NCBI RefSeq assembly: GCF_010729105.1 | Contig: NZ_AP022573.1 | Location: forward strand, 3,782,001 to 3,846,000 | From: Mycobacterium saskatchewanense | GTDB taxonomy: Bacteria; Actinomycetota; Actinomycetes; Mycobacteriales; Mycobacteriaceae | Reading direction: 5' to 3' | Length of the DNA: 64,000 nucleotides | Shown here: positions 51,618-63,683 of the stretch, piece after piece | How positions within the stretch are numbered: position 1 is the stretch's first letter | Layout: every line of letters begins with the position of its first letter | Translations under genes and position numbers: made by a program | Notes under the pieces: generated by a model | What the model saw: the letters and a program-made list of their open reading frames with translations, nothing else | Database searches by the model: none | Told to the model about the DNA's origin: nothing

Positions 51618-52691
51618 ATGAGCAAATCGCACCGCCCAGTCTGGCGGTCATGGTCGGTCAGCGTGCTGGCCGTGGTCGGACTGGGCCTGGGTCTGGGCCT
51701 GGGTTCCATACCGGCGTCCGCGGCGCCGTCCACCCCGGCGCTCGACCGGTTCAGCGATCGTCCGCAGGCGCCGCTCGACCCGTCCGCGCTGGTCGGCCAG
51801 GTGGGCCCGCAGGTGGTCAACATCAACACCAAGTTCGGCTACAACAATGCGGTCGGCGCCGGGACCGGGATCGTCATCGATCCCAACGGTGTCGTGCTCA
51901 CCAACAACCACGTGATCTCCGGCGCCACCGATATCAGCGCGTTCGACGTCGGCAACGGGCAGACGTACGCCGTCGACGTGGTCGGCTACGACCGGACCCA
52001 GGACGTCGCGGTGCTGCAGCTGCGCGGCGCGGCCGGGCTTCCGACCGCCGCGATCGGCGACGGAGTGAACGTCGGCGACCCGGTGGTCGCCCTCGGCAAT
52101 GCCGGTGGGCAGGGCGGAACGCCCAGCGCGGTGGCCGGCAGGGTCCTCGCCCTCAACCAGAGCGTGTCGGCGACCGACACCCTGACCGGCGCCGAGGAGA
52201 ACCTGGGCGGCCTGATCCAGGCCGACGCCCCGATCAAGCCCGGCGACTCGGGCGGTCCCATGGTGAACAACGCCGGACAGGTGATCGGGATGAACACCGC
52301 GGCCACCGACAGCTACAAGATGTCCGGCGGTCAGGGCTTCGCCATCCCGATCGGCAGGGCGATGGGGGTGGCCGGCCAGATCCGCTCGGGGGCGGCCTCG
52401 CGCACCGTGCACATCGGCCCGACGGCCTTCCTCGGCCTGGGCGTGGTCGACAACGGTGGTAGCGGCGCACGGGTCCAGCGGGTGGTCACCAGCGGCCCGG
52501 CCGCTGAGGCGGGGATATCGCCCGGTGACGTCATCACCTCGGTCGACGGCGTGCCGATCAACGGCGCCACCGGGATGACCGACGTGCTGGTCCCGCATCA
52601 CCCGGGCGACACCATCGCTGTGAGCTTCCGCACCGCGTCGGGTGAGAATCGCACCCAAAACGTGACGCTGGCGGACGGGCCGCCGGCCTGA
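51618..52691 (+). CDS. pepA: Secreted HtrA-like serine protease PepA
   Basis: A 357-residue exported protease. A signal peptide of about 33 residues ([19 protein letters not shown]...SAA) precedes a trypsin-like domain with the triad His98 (TNNHVI), Asp129 ([10 protein letters not shown]) and Ser211 (PGDSGGP). A C-terminal PDZ domain starts at [12 protein letters not shown] and includes [18 protein letters not shown]. It is the counterpart of Rv0125 (antigen Mtb32A). The ATG at 51618 has AGGAAGGTGACGGG upstream. A perfect 11-bp hairpin follows the stop. Confidence 0.94.
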   Translation: MSKSHRPVWRSWSVSVLAVVGLGLGLGLGSIPASAAPSTPALDRFSDRPQAPLDPSALVGQVGPQVVNINTKFGYNNAVGAGTGIVIDPNGVVLTNNHVISGATDISAFDVGNGQTYAVDVVGYDRTQDVAVLQLRGAAGLPTAAIGDGVNVGDPVVALGNAGGQGGTPSAVAGRVLALNQSVSATDTLTGAEENLGGLIQADAPIKPGDSGGPMVNNAGQVIGMNTAATDSYKMSGGQGFAIPIGRAMGVAGQIRSGAASRTVHIGPTAFLGLGVVDNGGSGARVQRVVTSGPAAEAGISPGDVITSVDGVPINGATGMTDVLVPHHPGDTIAVSFRTASGENRTQNVTLADGPPA

Positions 52692-52711
52692 TCCCAATTT
52701 CTACGATGCGC

Positions 52712-52743
52712 GCCTGGCGGCGAATTCCTTTGCCGCCAGGCGT
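52712..52743. terminator. Terminator hairpin after pepA
   Basis: CGCCTGGCGGC (52712-52722) and GCCGCCAGGCG (52733-52743) form an exact 11-bp stem with a 10-base loop, 20 bp after the pepA stop. TAATTCGTTGGTT follows, only modestly T-rich. It separates pepA from treS. Confidence 0.7.
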
Positions 52744-52803
52744 AATTCGTTGGTTATCTGCGTGTGTGATTCTTAACGCCGCACCTCGGGTATCCGTGGC
52801 ATC

Positions 52804-54584
<1,781 letters not shown>

Positions 54585-54588
<4 letters not shown>

Positions 54589-55937
54589 CTGCACCTGCCG
54601 GGAGCCCGGCCAAGCTCCCCTGGTCTGAGTGGCTGCCACAGCAACGCTGGTACGCCGGGCGCAACCGCGAGCTGACGGCCGCCGAGGCCGGTGTCGTCGT
54701 CCCGCTGCGGGAGGACCTCGATCTGGTCCTGGTCGAAGCCGAGTACAGCAGGGGCCCGTCTGAGCGGTACCAGGTGATCGTCGGGTGGGATTCGGCGCCG
54801 GTCTCCGAGTACAGCACGGTGGCGACGATCGGCGCAGCCGACGATCGGACCGGTTTCGACGCCTTGTACGACGCGGACGCGCCGCAATTCCTGCTGTCGC
54901 TGATCGATTCGTCGGCGGAGCGCGACTCGTCGGGTACCCGGCTCACGTTTACCAAGGAGCCCGGCGTCGGGCTGCCGCTGGAGGCGATGCCGCACGTCTC
55001 CGATGCCGAGCAGAGCAACACCAGCGTGATCTTCGACCGGCGCGCGATCTTCAAGGTGTTCCGCCGGGTCAGCAGCGGCGTCAATCCGGACATCGAGCTG
55101 AACCGGGTGCTCGCCCGCGCGGGCAACCCGCACGTGGCCCGGCTGCTGGGCACCTACGAGATGGCGCCATCCGACGGTGAGGCCTGGCCGTTGGGAATGG
55201 TGACCGAGTTCGCGTCCAACGCCGCCGAAGGCTGGGCGATGGCGACGGCCAGCGTGCGCGACCTGTTCGCCGAGGGTGATCTCTATGCCTACGAGGTCGG
55301 CGGTGACTTCGCCGCCGAGTCCAACCGGCTCGGCGAGGCGGTCGCATCCGTCCATGCCACGCTGGCCGAGGAACTCGGCACGGCGCAGGCGCCCTTCCCG
55401 GTGGACACGGTGCTCGCGAGGCTGTCATCGGCCGTGGCATCCGTCCCGGAACTGGAGGAGTACGCGGCCACGATCGAGGAGCGGTTCGGCAAGCTCGCGG
55501 GCGAGACGATCACCGTGCAACGGGTGCACGGTGATCTGCACCTCGGCCAGGTGCTGCGCACCCCCGAGAGCTGGTTGCTCATCGACTTCGAGGGCGAGCC
55601 GGGGCAGCCGCTCGACGAGCGGCGGGCGCCGGATTCCCCGTTGCGCGACGTCGCCGGCGTGTTGCGGTCGTTCGAATACGCGGCCTACGGGCCGCTGGTC
55701 GAGCAGCCCACCGACAAGCAACTGGCCGCCCGGGCCCGGGAGTGGGTCGAACGGAATTGCGCCGCGTTCTGCGACGGATATGCCGCCGTGTCGGGGATCG
55801 ACCCGCGGGACTCGGCGCAGGTGCTGGCCGCCTACGAGCTCGACAAGGCTGTCTACGAGGCGGGCTACGAGTCTCGTCACCGGCCGGCATGGTTGCCGAT
55901 ACCGCTGCGGTCCATCGCCCGGATCACCGGCGTCTGA
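54585..55937 (+). CDS. mak: Maltokinase Mak (Pep2)
   Basis: A 450-residue eukaryotic-like kinase that phosphorylates maltose to maltose 1-phosphate with ATP. An N-terminal cap ([15 protein letters not shown]) precedes the kinase core with [12 protein letters not shown] (catalytic loop) and [16 protein letters not shown] (metal-binding Asp). TreS binds Mak in a known hetero-octamer; ATGA coupling to treS supports equimolar production. Rv0127 counterpart. Confidence 0.94.
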
Positions 55938-56011
55938 GGGCTCCTGGGGACGACATAGGAATTTCCTACGCGCGGCCTGCGATCTGGATGGGCGTCTGAA
56001 ACCATGGTCGT

Positions 56012-56707
56012 GTGGCGGGAGAGGTTTTCAACAGCGAGTCGCGGTTGTCGTGGGTGTTGGCGGGGCTGGCCGGTGTGCTGGGTGCCACTGCATTCACCCA
56101 CTCCGCGGGGTACTTCGTCACGTTCATGACCGGAAACGCCCAGCGGGCCGCGCTGGGCTTCTTTCGGGGTGACAGGGTGCTGTCCATCACGGCGGCCCTG
56201 TTGATCGTGTGCTTCGTGGCCGGCGTGGTGGTCGCGTCGGTGTGCCGACGGCACTTCTGGGTGGCACATCCGCACGGGCCCACCGTGCTTACCACCTTCA
56301 GCCTGCTGGCCGCCACCGTGGTGGACGTCATCGACGAGGGCTGGGAGGAGAACTTCGTCGACTTCGCGCCGATCTTGTTGGTGGCCTTCGCTATTGGCGC
56401 CCTCAACACGTCATTCGTCAAGGACGGCGAGGTGTCGGTGCCGCTGAGTTATGTGACCGGCACGCTGGTCAAGATGGGCCAGGGCATCGAACGCCACATC
56501 GCCGGGGGGCGGGCGGCGGACTGGCTCGGGTACTTCCTGTTGTTCGCGAGTTTCGTTGCGGGGGCGACGCTCGGCGGTTGCATCAGCCTGGTGATCAACG
56601 GGACCGGGATGCTGGTGGCCGCTACGGTGCTGTGCGCGTTGACAACCGGCTACACGTACTTCCACCAGGATCGCCGCGCGCTGCTGCGCGGCCAGGCCGA
56701 AAAATAG
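56012..56707 (+). CDS. DUF1275 (YoaK-like) membrane protein
   Basis: A 231-residue membrane protein with six predicted helices: VLAGLAGVLGATAFTHSAGYFV, then FVTFMTGNAQRAAL, LLIVCFVAGVVVAS, TTFSLLAATVVDVI, ILLVAFAIGALNTSFV, and LFASFVAGATLGGCISLVI with a last helix. The TGNAQR and YVTGTLVKMGQG motifs are typical of DUF1275. Function unknown. It lies where Rv0128 is found in M. tuberculosis; whether they share family is untested. The GTG at 56012 has no ribosome site and may be leaderless. A 17-bp terminator stem starts at its stop. Confidence 0.78.
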   Translation: MAGEVFNSESRLSWVLAGLAGVLGATAFTHSAGYFVTFMTGNAQRAALGFFRGDRVLSITAALLIVCFVAGVVVASVCRRHFWVAHPHGPTVLTTFSLLAATVVDVIDEGWEENFVDFAPILLVAFAIGALNTSFVKDGEVSVPLSYVTGTLVKMGQGIERHIAGGRAADWLGYFLLFASFVAGATLGGCISLVINGTGMLVAATVLCALTTGYTYFHQDRRALLRGQAEK

Positions 56708-56748
56708 GCATCGGCAGCAGCGCTGACCGGTGCGCTGCTGCCGATGCC
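56707..56748. terminator. Strong bidirectional terminator
   Basis: GGCATCGGCAGCAGCGC (56707-56723) and GCGCTGCTGCCGATGCC (56732-56748) form a perfect 17-bp stem with an 8-base loop between the convergent DUF1275 and fbpC genes. An A tract precedes it on the plus strand, giving a U tract for the fbpC transcript. Confidence 0.85.
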
Positions 56749-56767
56749 GGCTTGTGCGTGCTCGCGC

Positions 56768-57787
<1,020 letters not shown>

Positions 57788-57932
57788 TCATCTGCCGCAT
57801 GGTGCGGTCGAATCTCTTCGGAGGCAGTGAAACACAGTGGCGGCGCGCGCCTCGACTGTCGCGGCCGGAGTGCGATGTCGCGGTTGCCTAACGATTGGGC
57901 CTCGGCCCGGGGTCGGTCGGCGCCGAGCGTCC

Positions 57933-58760
57933 CTACGACACGAGGCGGCGCAACAGCGTTGACGCCGTGCCGATTCCGAGCACGGCGGCCACCACGAGTA
58001 CCACGATGTCCAGCGGGTTGAAGGGAGCGCCGATCAGCAGGCCGCGCAGGGCGTTGACCTCGTAGCTGAGCGGGTTGACAGTGCTCAACACGCGCAGCCA
58101 GGCGGGCATCGCGTTGACTGGGTAGAGGGCATTGGAGGCGAAGAACAGCGGCATCGTGATCGCCTGCCCGATTCCCATCAGCCGGTCGCGGCTGCGCACC
58201 AGCCCGGCCAGCGTCATCGACAGGCACGCGAAGAACGCGGCGCTGAGCATGACGATGCCCATGGCGGCCAACACCCGCAACGGGTTGACGGTGAGTCCGA
58301 CGCCCATGACGTAGGCCAGGACCAGGACGCCGACGACCTGCGCGACCGACCGCACGCCGGCCGCGAACGCCTTGCCGGTGATCAGGGCGGATGCTGGCGC
58401 CGGTGTGACCATCAACTTGGCGAGCACGCCGGCGTCGCGATCCCAGATGATCTGGATGCCGTAGAAGATCGAGATGAACAGCGCCGACTGCGCGATGATG
58501 CCCGGGGCCAGGAACGCCAGGTACGACACGGAGCCGGTGTCGATGACGTGCAGGTGGCTGAACGTGGTGCCGAAGATCAACAACCACAACGCCGGCTGCA
58601 CCATGCGGGTGACGAGTTCGGTTCGATCGTGCTGCAGCTTTTGCAGTTCGACGATGGCGAACGCCGCGACCCGGCTCATGGTGGCGCCGACGCGCCGCCA
58701 CCCGCGCGGCGAGCGGACCAGGGTGCCCGGCAGGACGGGGAGGCTGGCATCAACCGACAC
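57933..58760 (-). CDS. ABC-2 exporter permease
   Basis: A 275-residue permease of the DrrB/ABC-2 type with six helices: LVTRMVQPALWLLIFGTTFSHL, YLAFLAPGIIAQSALFISIFYG, VLAKLMVTPAPASAL, LAYVMGVGLTV, IVMLSAAFFACLSMTLAGLV, and AITMPLFFASNALYPVNAMP with a C-terminal helix. It pairs with the ATPase, overlapping it by 11 bp at the GTG start at 58760. DrrAB-type systems export daunorubicin, lipids or polyketides. The substrate here is unknown; MarR control suggests a drug- or lipid-responsive pump. Confidence 0.88.
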   Translation of the reverse strand: MSVDASLPVLPGTLVRSPRGWRRVGATMSRVAAFAIVELQKLQHDRTELVTRMVQPALWLLIFGTTFSHLHVIDTGSVSYLAFLAPGIIAQSALFISIFYGIQIIWDRDAGVLAKLMVTPAPASALITGKAFAAGVRSVAQVVGVLVLAYVMGVGLTVNPLRVLAAMGIVMLSAAFFACLSMTLAGLVRSRDRLMGIGQAITMPLFFASNALYPVNAMPAWLRVLSTVNPLSYEVNALRGLLIGAPFNPLDIVVLVVAAVLGIGTASTLLRRLVS

Positions 58761-59577
58761 GGCGGGCAACCTTTCTGGCGGAACGGATTTCGCGGATCCC
58801 GCCGGCGGATTCCGGTGACGGGTCGTCGTGCAGGCCGGACGCCGCGTAGTGGCGGAAGACATCCTCGAGCGTGGCGCGCGCCGAGACGGTCAACTTCAAC
58901 TTGTCGGGCGTTCCCACGGCGCGCAGCCGGCCGCGGTGCATCAGCGCGACCCGATCGCACAGCGTGTCCGCCTCTTCCATGTAATGCGTGGTCAGCAGGA
59001 CGGTCATGCCGTACTGCGACTGCATCTTCTGCACCTGCGTCCAGACACCGTCGCGCGCGATCGGGTCCAGGCCGACCGTCGGTTCGTCCAGGACCAGCAA
59101 CGACGGGCGATTGACCAGCGCCTGAGCCACTTCCAGCCGGCGGACCATACCGCCCGAGTAGGTGGCGGCCATCCGGTCGGCCACCTCGAGCAATTCCAGG
59201 GCGGCCAGGGCCTCGTCGACGCGGTCGGCGCGGTGGGCTCGGGGGACTCCGTACAACCGGGCGAACCACTCCACGTTCTGGCGGCCCGTCAGCGCCGGCT
59301 CGATCGATAGCTGTTGCGGCACATAGCCGATGTTGCTTCGAATGTCCGTGGTCTCGCGCCGGGCGTCCATGCCGAAGATGCGCAATTCGCCGTGCTGCAC
59401 CGGGGTGAGCGTGGTGAGCATCCGCACCATCGTCGTCTTCCCGGCGCCGTTAGGCCCGAGCAGGCCCATGGTCTCGCCGGGCCGAACCTGCAACGTCACG
59501 TCGTCGACGGCGGTGAATTGGTTGTAGCGGTGGGTGAGGTTCCTGGCGTCGACCGCCAGCGGCAGCGAACCGCTCAT
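58750..59577 (-). CDS. ABC exporter ATPase (DrrA-like)
   Basis: A 275-residue ATPase: Walker A LLGPNGAGKTTM, Q-loop YVPQQLS, signature YSGGMVRRLEVAQAL, Walker B LLVLDEPTVGLDP, and H-loop LLTTHYMEEAD. The C-terminal tail (ATLEDVFRHYAASGL) is typical of DrrA. The ATG at 59577 overlaps the MarR stop by 4 bp and the 3' end overlaps the permease start, so the three genes form one operon. Confidence 0.9.
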   Translation of the reverse strand: MSGSLPLAVDARNLTHRYNQFTAVDDVTLQVRPGETMGLLGPNGAGKTTMVRMLTTLTPVQHGELRIFGMDARRETTDIRSNIGYVPQQLSIEPALTGRQNVEWFARLYGVPRAHRADRVDEALAALELLEVADRMAATYSGGMVRRLEVAQALVNRPSLLVLDEPTVGLDPIARDGVWTQVQKMQSQYGMTVLLTTHYMEEADTLCDRVALMHRGRLRAVGTPDKLKLTVSARATLEDVFRHYAASGLHDDPSPESAGGIREIRSARKVARRVG

Positions 59578-60026
59578 GACTGTCGCTCCTGCAGTTTGCG
59601 GGTCATTGTGTCGATGACCTCCAATCCTTTTGTCAACGATTCGATCTGCTCACCGTCGAGCTCGGAGAGCACCTCGGCCAGCAGGGCGCGCCGCGCGGCC
59701 CGAGACGCGTCGGCGACCTGCTGGGCGGGCTCGGCGAGGCGCAGCTGGCCGACCCTGCGGTCCGTGTCCGCAACCGTCCGGAGCAGCAGCCCGCCGGAGG
59801 ACAGCTTCGACACCAGCGTCGAGGCGGTGTTGGGCTTCAGCCCGAGTTCGGCGGCCGCGGCGCTCACCGAGATGCCCGGCTGCCTGCCCACCAGCCACAG
59901 CAACTCCGCCTGTGCCTCGGTCAGCCGCGACGAGTCGAACGCGCGGCCGGCCGACCTGCGGAGCTGACGACGGAATCTGCCCACCACACGGAACACGTCG
60001 GTGACCAGGTCGGTGCGTGGCTTCAC
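59574..60026 (-). CDS. MarR-family regulator of the ABC exporter
   Basis: A 150-residue winged-helix regulator: FRVVGRFRRQLRRSAGRAF, then LTEAQAELLWLVGRQPGISVSAAAAELGLKPNTASTLVSKLSSGGLLLR (shown as a region) with the DTDRRVGQLRLAE wing, and a C-terminal dimerisation helix. GTG at 60026 has GGTGGG upstream. It is the first gene of the exporter operon, and two palindromes precede it, suggesting autorepression relieved by a ligand. Confidence 0.85.
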   Translation of the reverse strand: MKPRTDLVTDVFRVVGRFRRQLRRSAGRAFDSSRLTEAQAELLWLVGRQPGISVSAAAAELGLKPNTASTLVSKLSSGGLLLRTVADTDRRVGQLRLAEPAQQVADASRAARRALLAEVLSELDGEQIESLTKGLEVIDTMTRKLQERQS

Positions 60027-60067
60027 CCCACCAAGAATACCTCTGTAGGCGAGCTATTTATGGGTAG

Positions 60068-60096
60068 AAGCTGTGCGCAGCTTAGGTAGCAGCTAC
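60068..60096. promoter_or_regulatory. Palindromes upstream of marR operon
   Basis: AAGCTG (60068-60073) and CAGCTT (60078-60083) are perfect arms over 4 bases; GTAGC (60086-60090) and GCTAC (60092-60096) are arms over one base. They lie in the 66 bp between the metallophosphoesterase stop and the marR start, where MarR operators are expected. Confidence 0.45.
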
Positions 60097-60614
60097 TTGT
60101 CGAGGCGGTGCAGAACCACGTCGCCCAGCGCCCCGCCGGCGACGTTCGCGGTCATGTACGTGCAGAAGGGCTGCCGGCGGCGATCCGTCGGCGATCCCGG
60201 GTTCAACAGCCGCAATCCGGTGCCGGTCGTGGTGTCCCAGGGGATGTGACTGTGCCCGAACACCAGGACGTCACAGTCGGCATACAGCCGCGACATTCGC
60301 GCTTCGCGGCCGCCCGCGGCGCCGGTCTCGTGCACCACCGTGAGGCGCACGCCGCCCAGCGTGACGTCCGCCCGCTCCGGAAGCCGCGTCCGCAGCGCCG
60401 GGCCGTCGTTGTTTCCCCAGCAGGCCACCAATCGGGATGCCCTCGCCTCGAGCTCGTCGAGCAATTCGGGCGCCACCCAGTCCCCGGCGTGGATCACCAC
60501 GTCCGCGGCCGTGACTTCGTCCCACACCTGCTGTGGCAGGTTGCGGGCGCGCTTGGGGACGTGGGTGTCGGCGATCAACAACAGCCTCACAGCACCATTC
60601 TGCGCCGGCGTCAT
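60093..60614 (-). CDS. YfcE/MJ0936-type metallophosphoesterase
   Basis: A 173-residue calcineurin-like phosphoesterase with the metal ligands in sequence order: LIADTHVP, VVIHAGDW, CWGNNDGP, VVHETGA and LVFGHSHIPW. It hydrolyses phosphodiesters in vitro in related proteins; the cellular substrate is unknown. The ATG at 60614 is used. It lies upstream of the marR operon on the same strand, but with 66 bp and palindromes between, so it is probably a separate unit. Confidence 0.85.
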   Translation of the reverse strand: MTPAQNGAVRLLLIADTHVPKRARNLPQQVWDEVTAADVVIHAGDWVAPELLDELEARASRLVACWGNNDGPALRTRLPERADVTLGGVRLTVVHETGAAGGREARMSRLYADCDVLVFGHSHIPWDTTTGTGLRLLNPGSPTDRRRQPFCTYMTANVAGGALGDVVLHRLDK

Positions 60615-60629
60615 TCTGCGTTGGCGGAG

Positions 60630-60803
60630 TCAGCCTCGTTCGCTGCGCGCCTCGGCGCCCGATTCACCCGCGTCGAAAGTATCGTCCGAGCCGGCAGCGC
60701 CCACGTAGCTGCCGTCATTCTCGCCCTCGGCCGCGCGCGACCGCGTCTGGTGCGCCTCGGGCTCGACGTCTTCCTCGCTCTTGAAGCCCTTGTTCTCTCC
60801 CAC
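60630..60803 (-). CDS. Small acidic hypothetical protein
   Basis: A 57-residue protein beginning with GTG at 60803 behind a strong GGGAGGAAG site. The sequence is hydrophilic and acidic (KSEEDVEPEAHQ, EGENDGSYVGAAGSDDTFDAGESGAEARSERG), without hydrophobic segments, so probably disordered. I recognise no family. The strong ribosome site and 15-bp gap to the phosphoesterase start suggest real translation and possible coexpression. Confidence 0.6.
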   Translation of the reverse strand: MGENKGFKSEEDVEPEAHQTRSRAAEGENDGSYVGAAGSDDTFDAGESGAEARSERG

Positions 60804-60924
60804 GTTTCTTCCTCCCGCGTCAGCGTTGGATAAGGATTCCCGTTGAGGGGACCGCGAAACCCGCCCGCCCGCCGGGCTTCGATAGGGTGCAGGCTGCACC
60901 GCCACCTTCGATAGAGGACATCCC

Positions 60925-61380
60925 ATGCGCACCTTCGACTCAGTAGCCGACCTGGCCGCCGTGGCCGGCGAGACCATCGGTGCGAGCGATTGGGTGACCA
61001 TCACCCAGGACGACGTCAACATGTTCGCCGACGCGACCGGCGACCACCAGTGGATCCACGTGGACCCGGAGCGGGCGGCCAAGGGCCCGTTCGGCACGAC
61101 CATCGCGCACGGGTTCATGACCCTGGCGCTGTTGCCGCGGCTGCAGCATCAGATCTACACCGTCAACGGGATCAAGCTCGCGATCAACTACGGGCTCAAC
61201 AAGGTTCGCTTCCCCGCGCCGGTGCCGGTGGGCTCCCGGGTGCGCGCACAGACCGCGCTGGTCGGTGTCGAAGACCTCGGCAACGGCGCCGTCCAGGCGA
61301 CGATGTCGACCACCGTCGAGATCGAGGGCTCGCCCAAGCCGGCGTGCGTGGCCGAAAGCATTGTCCGTTACGTCTCCTGA
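60925..61380 (+). CDS. htdZ: 3-hydroxyacyl-thioester dehydratase HtdZ
   Basis: A 151-residue MaoC-like hot-dog dehydratase. The hydratase motif has Asp40 and His45 (DATGDHQWIHVD), identical in position to those of M. tuberculosis Rv0130. GPFGTTIAHGFMTLALLP follows. It hydrates enoyl-CoA to 3-hydroxyacyl-CoA. The ATG at 60925 has a weak ribosome site. It is convergent with fadE1, as in M. tuberculosis. Confidence 0.93.
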   Translation: MRTFDSVADLAAVAGETIGASDWVTITQDDVNMFADATGDHQWIHVDPERAAKGPFGTTIAHGFMTLALLPRLQHQIYTVNGIKLAINYGLNKVRFPAPVPVGSRVRAQTALVGVEDLGNGAVQATMSTTVEIEGSPKPACVAESIVRYVS

Positions 61381-61458
61381 CGCCGGCCGACCGTCGACTT
61401 GTTGCGGGCCAGAGGCGCTATTGGCGCACGAACTCGACGTTCGGCCAGCAGGCGCCCG

Positions 61459-62808
61459 TCAGAACTCGGCGATGGCGTGTTCCAGCCGCTCGGCCAATCG
61501 GGCCTGCGCTTGCGCGCGGCGGGTCGGAATGTGCGCGGACGGGAAAGGTGTTGTCACCGGCTGGTATTCACGTAGTGTGCGCCGGGCCACCGTCATCTTG
61601 TGCAGCTCGGTGGCGCCGTCGGCGATACCCAGCGACTCGGCGGCGACCATCATCTTGACGAACGGCATCTCGTCGGAGACGCCGAGCGCACCGTGCAGGT
61701 GCAGGGCGCGCTGGGCGACGTCGTGCAGCACCTGGGGCATGGCCACTTTCACGGCCGCGATGTCGCGGCGCACCTTCTGGTAGTCGTGGTGCTTGTCGAT
61801 CAGCCAGGCGGTGCGCAGCACCAGGAGCCGGAACTGCTCGATCTGAATCCAGCTGTCGGCGATCTTTTCCTGCGTCATCTGGAAGTCGGCGAGCCGCCCG
61901 TGCCTCGTCTTGCGCGACACCGCGCGCTCACACATCATGTCAAACGCGCTGCGGGCCAATGCGATCGTGCGCATTGCGTGGTGGATCCGCCCACCGCCGA
62001 GCCGGGTCTGGGCGATCATGAACGCCTGGCCCTCACCGCCGAGCACGTGATCGGCCGGCACTCGGACGTCGTTGTAGCGCACATAGCCATGGCTGGCTCG
62101 CTTCGAGGACTCGGCGCCCACCCCGACGTTGCGGACGATCTCGATGCCGGGAGTCTCGGCCGGAACGATGAACAGCGACATCTTGTCGTAGGTACGGGCG
62201 TCGGGCTTGGTGACGGCCATGACGATGAAGAACGACGCGTGCTTGGCGTTGGTGGAAAACCACTTCTCGCCGTTGATGATCCAGTCGTCACCGTCGCGCG
62301 TCGCCGTGGTGACGAACTGTCCCGGGTCGGAGCCGCCCTGTGGCTCGGTCATTGAGTAGCACGAGGTGATCTCGCCGTCGAGCAGCGGCTGCAGGTAGCG
62401 GGCCTTCTGCTCTTCGGTACCGAACAACGCGAGAATTTCGGCGTTGCCCGAGTCGGGCGCCTGGCAGCCGAACACCGACGGAGCCCAGCGCGAGCGGCCG
62501 AGTATCTCGTTGAGCAGCGCCAGCTTGACCTGTCCAAACCCCTGGCCGCCGAGCTCGGGCCGCAGATGCGCCGCCCACAGGCCCTGGTCCTTTACCTGCT
62601 GCTGCAACGGCCGCAGGATGGTCATCATCTCGGCGTTCTTCTTGTCGTAGGGATCGAGGGAGACCAAATCGAGCGGTTCCAGCTCCTCGACCATGAATTT
62701 TTCGACCCAGTCCAGCTTCGCCTGGTACTCGGGGTCTGTTTCGAAGTCCCACACCGTGGTCAACCGTTCCCCAGCGCAACGCCGCACCGGATCGTCGATT
62801 AAAGCCAC
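61459..62808 (-). CDS. fadE1: Acyl-CoA dehydrogenase FadE1
   Basis: A 449-residue acyl-CoA dehydrogenase. The FAD-binding CYSMTEPQGGSDPGQF and WIINGEKWFSTNA blocks are present, the C-terminal helical domain contains RLGGGRIHHAMRTI, and LHGALGVSDEMPF is near the end. It introduces the alpha-beta double bond in fatty acyl-CoA. GTG at 62808 gives the size closest to M. tuberculosis FadE1 (447). Counterpart of Rv0131c. Confidence 0.92.
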   Translation of the reverse strand: MALIDDPVRRCAGERLTTVWDFETDPEYQAKLDWVEKFMVEELEPLDLVSLDPYDKKNAEMMTILRPLQQQVKDQGLWAAHLRPELGGQGFGQVKLALLNEILGRSRWAPSVFGCQAPDSGNAEILALFGTEEQKARYLQPLLDGEITSCYSMTEPQGGSDPGQFVTTATRDGDDWIINGEKWFSTNAKHASFFIVMAVTKPDARTYDKMSLFIVPAETPGIEIVRNVGVGAESSKRASHGYVRYNDVRVPADHVLGGEGQAFMIAQTRLGGGRIHHAMRTIALARSAFDMMCERAVSRKTRHGRLADFQMTQEKIADSWIQIEQFRLLVLRTAWLIDKHHDYQKVRRDIAAVKVAMPQVLHDVAQRALHLHGALGVSDEMPFVKMMVAAESLGIADGATELHKMTVARRTLREYQPVTTPFPSAHIPTRRAQAQARLAERLEHAIAEF

Positions 62809-62848
62809 ACCATCGTAGATTGCGGCGCGGCCGCGAAAGCGCAGGGAG

Positions 62849-63550
62849 CTAGGTGTCGTCGCCCCGGGTGTCGATAACGCTCTTGGCGATGTCGACCAGC
62901 TTCACCTGGCTCTCCTGGGAGAGCATGCGAAGCAGCTCGAACGCGCGGACGTCGTCGACTCCGAAGCGTTCCATGATGATGCCCTTGGCTTGACCGATCC
63001 GGTCCCGGGTCGAAACCGCCGACTGCAGCTGCTCCTCCTGGCGCGCGGACAGAATCGCCGCCGCGGCGTGCGCGGCGAAGACGGAGCCGATGACCTCGGC
63101 TTCGGCGTCCCACGCCCCGGCTTCGAAACTGAAGAGGTTCAGCGCGCCGGCGGTACGGTCCGCGGTGTACAGCTTGAACGACAAGCTGCCCAGCACGCCA
63201 TGCTCGACGGCCGCCGGTGCGTAGCGCGGCCAGCGCGATTCACGGCGCAGGTCGTCGGTGCGCACAACGGTCTCCTGGAGGGCGGCTTCGGCGCACGGCC
63301 CTTCGCCGAAGTCGTGTTGCAGCTTGTCCAGTTTCGCCGCCAGGCTGTCGGTGTCGGCCACAGACTCGAACTCTCCACCCTTTTTCACCAAGAGCACCCC
63401 GGCGACGTCGGTGCGCGGTATCACCTCGACCGCGGCGGCGGTGACGTCGGCCAGCAGCTGATCGAGCGGTCGGGGCGAAGCGATCTCGCGCACCAGCTCG
63501 GCCATGCGCAGGGCAAGTTCGTGCTTGGCATTGGGGTCCGCAATGTCCAT
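62849..63550 (-). CDS. GAF-ANTAR RNA-binding regulator
   Basis: A 233-residue protein. A GAF-type sensor (about 20-165) has VAGVLLVKKGGEF, GEGPCAEAALQETVV and SRWPRYAPAAVEHGVLGSLSF. An ANTAR domain (about 175-228) follows with RDRIGQAKGIIMERFGVDDVRAFELLRMLSQES. ANTAR proteins bind dual-hexaloop RNAs to prevent termination; related mycobacterial proteins respond to stress. The GAF ligand is unknown. It is divergent from the catalase gene. Confidence 0.88.
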   Translation of the reverse strand: MDIADPNAKHELALRMAELVREIASPRPLDQLLADVTAAAVEVIPRTDVAGVLLVKKGGEFESVADTDSLAAKLDKLQHDFGEGPCAEAALQETVVRTDDLRRESRWPRYAPAAVEHGVLGSLSFKLYTADRTAGALNLFSFEAGAWDAEAEVIGSVFAAHAAAAILSARQEEQLQSAVSTRDRIGQAKGIIMERFGVDDVRAFELLRMLSQESQVKLVDIAKSVIDTRGDDT

Positions 63551-63683
63551 GAGATCGGATTCTCCACCATGTGCTTTCGGTTGGTGACGCGGCTACTCGT
63601 AGGCGCCCCGAGCAACGTTTGCCCGCATAGGCCGCGGGTACCCGCCATCGACCCGACCAATCCCGATCCTCAGGAAGGCGCCA

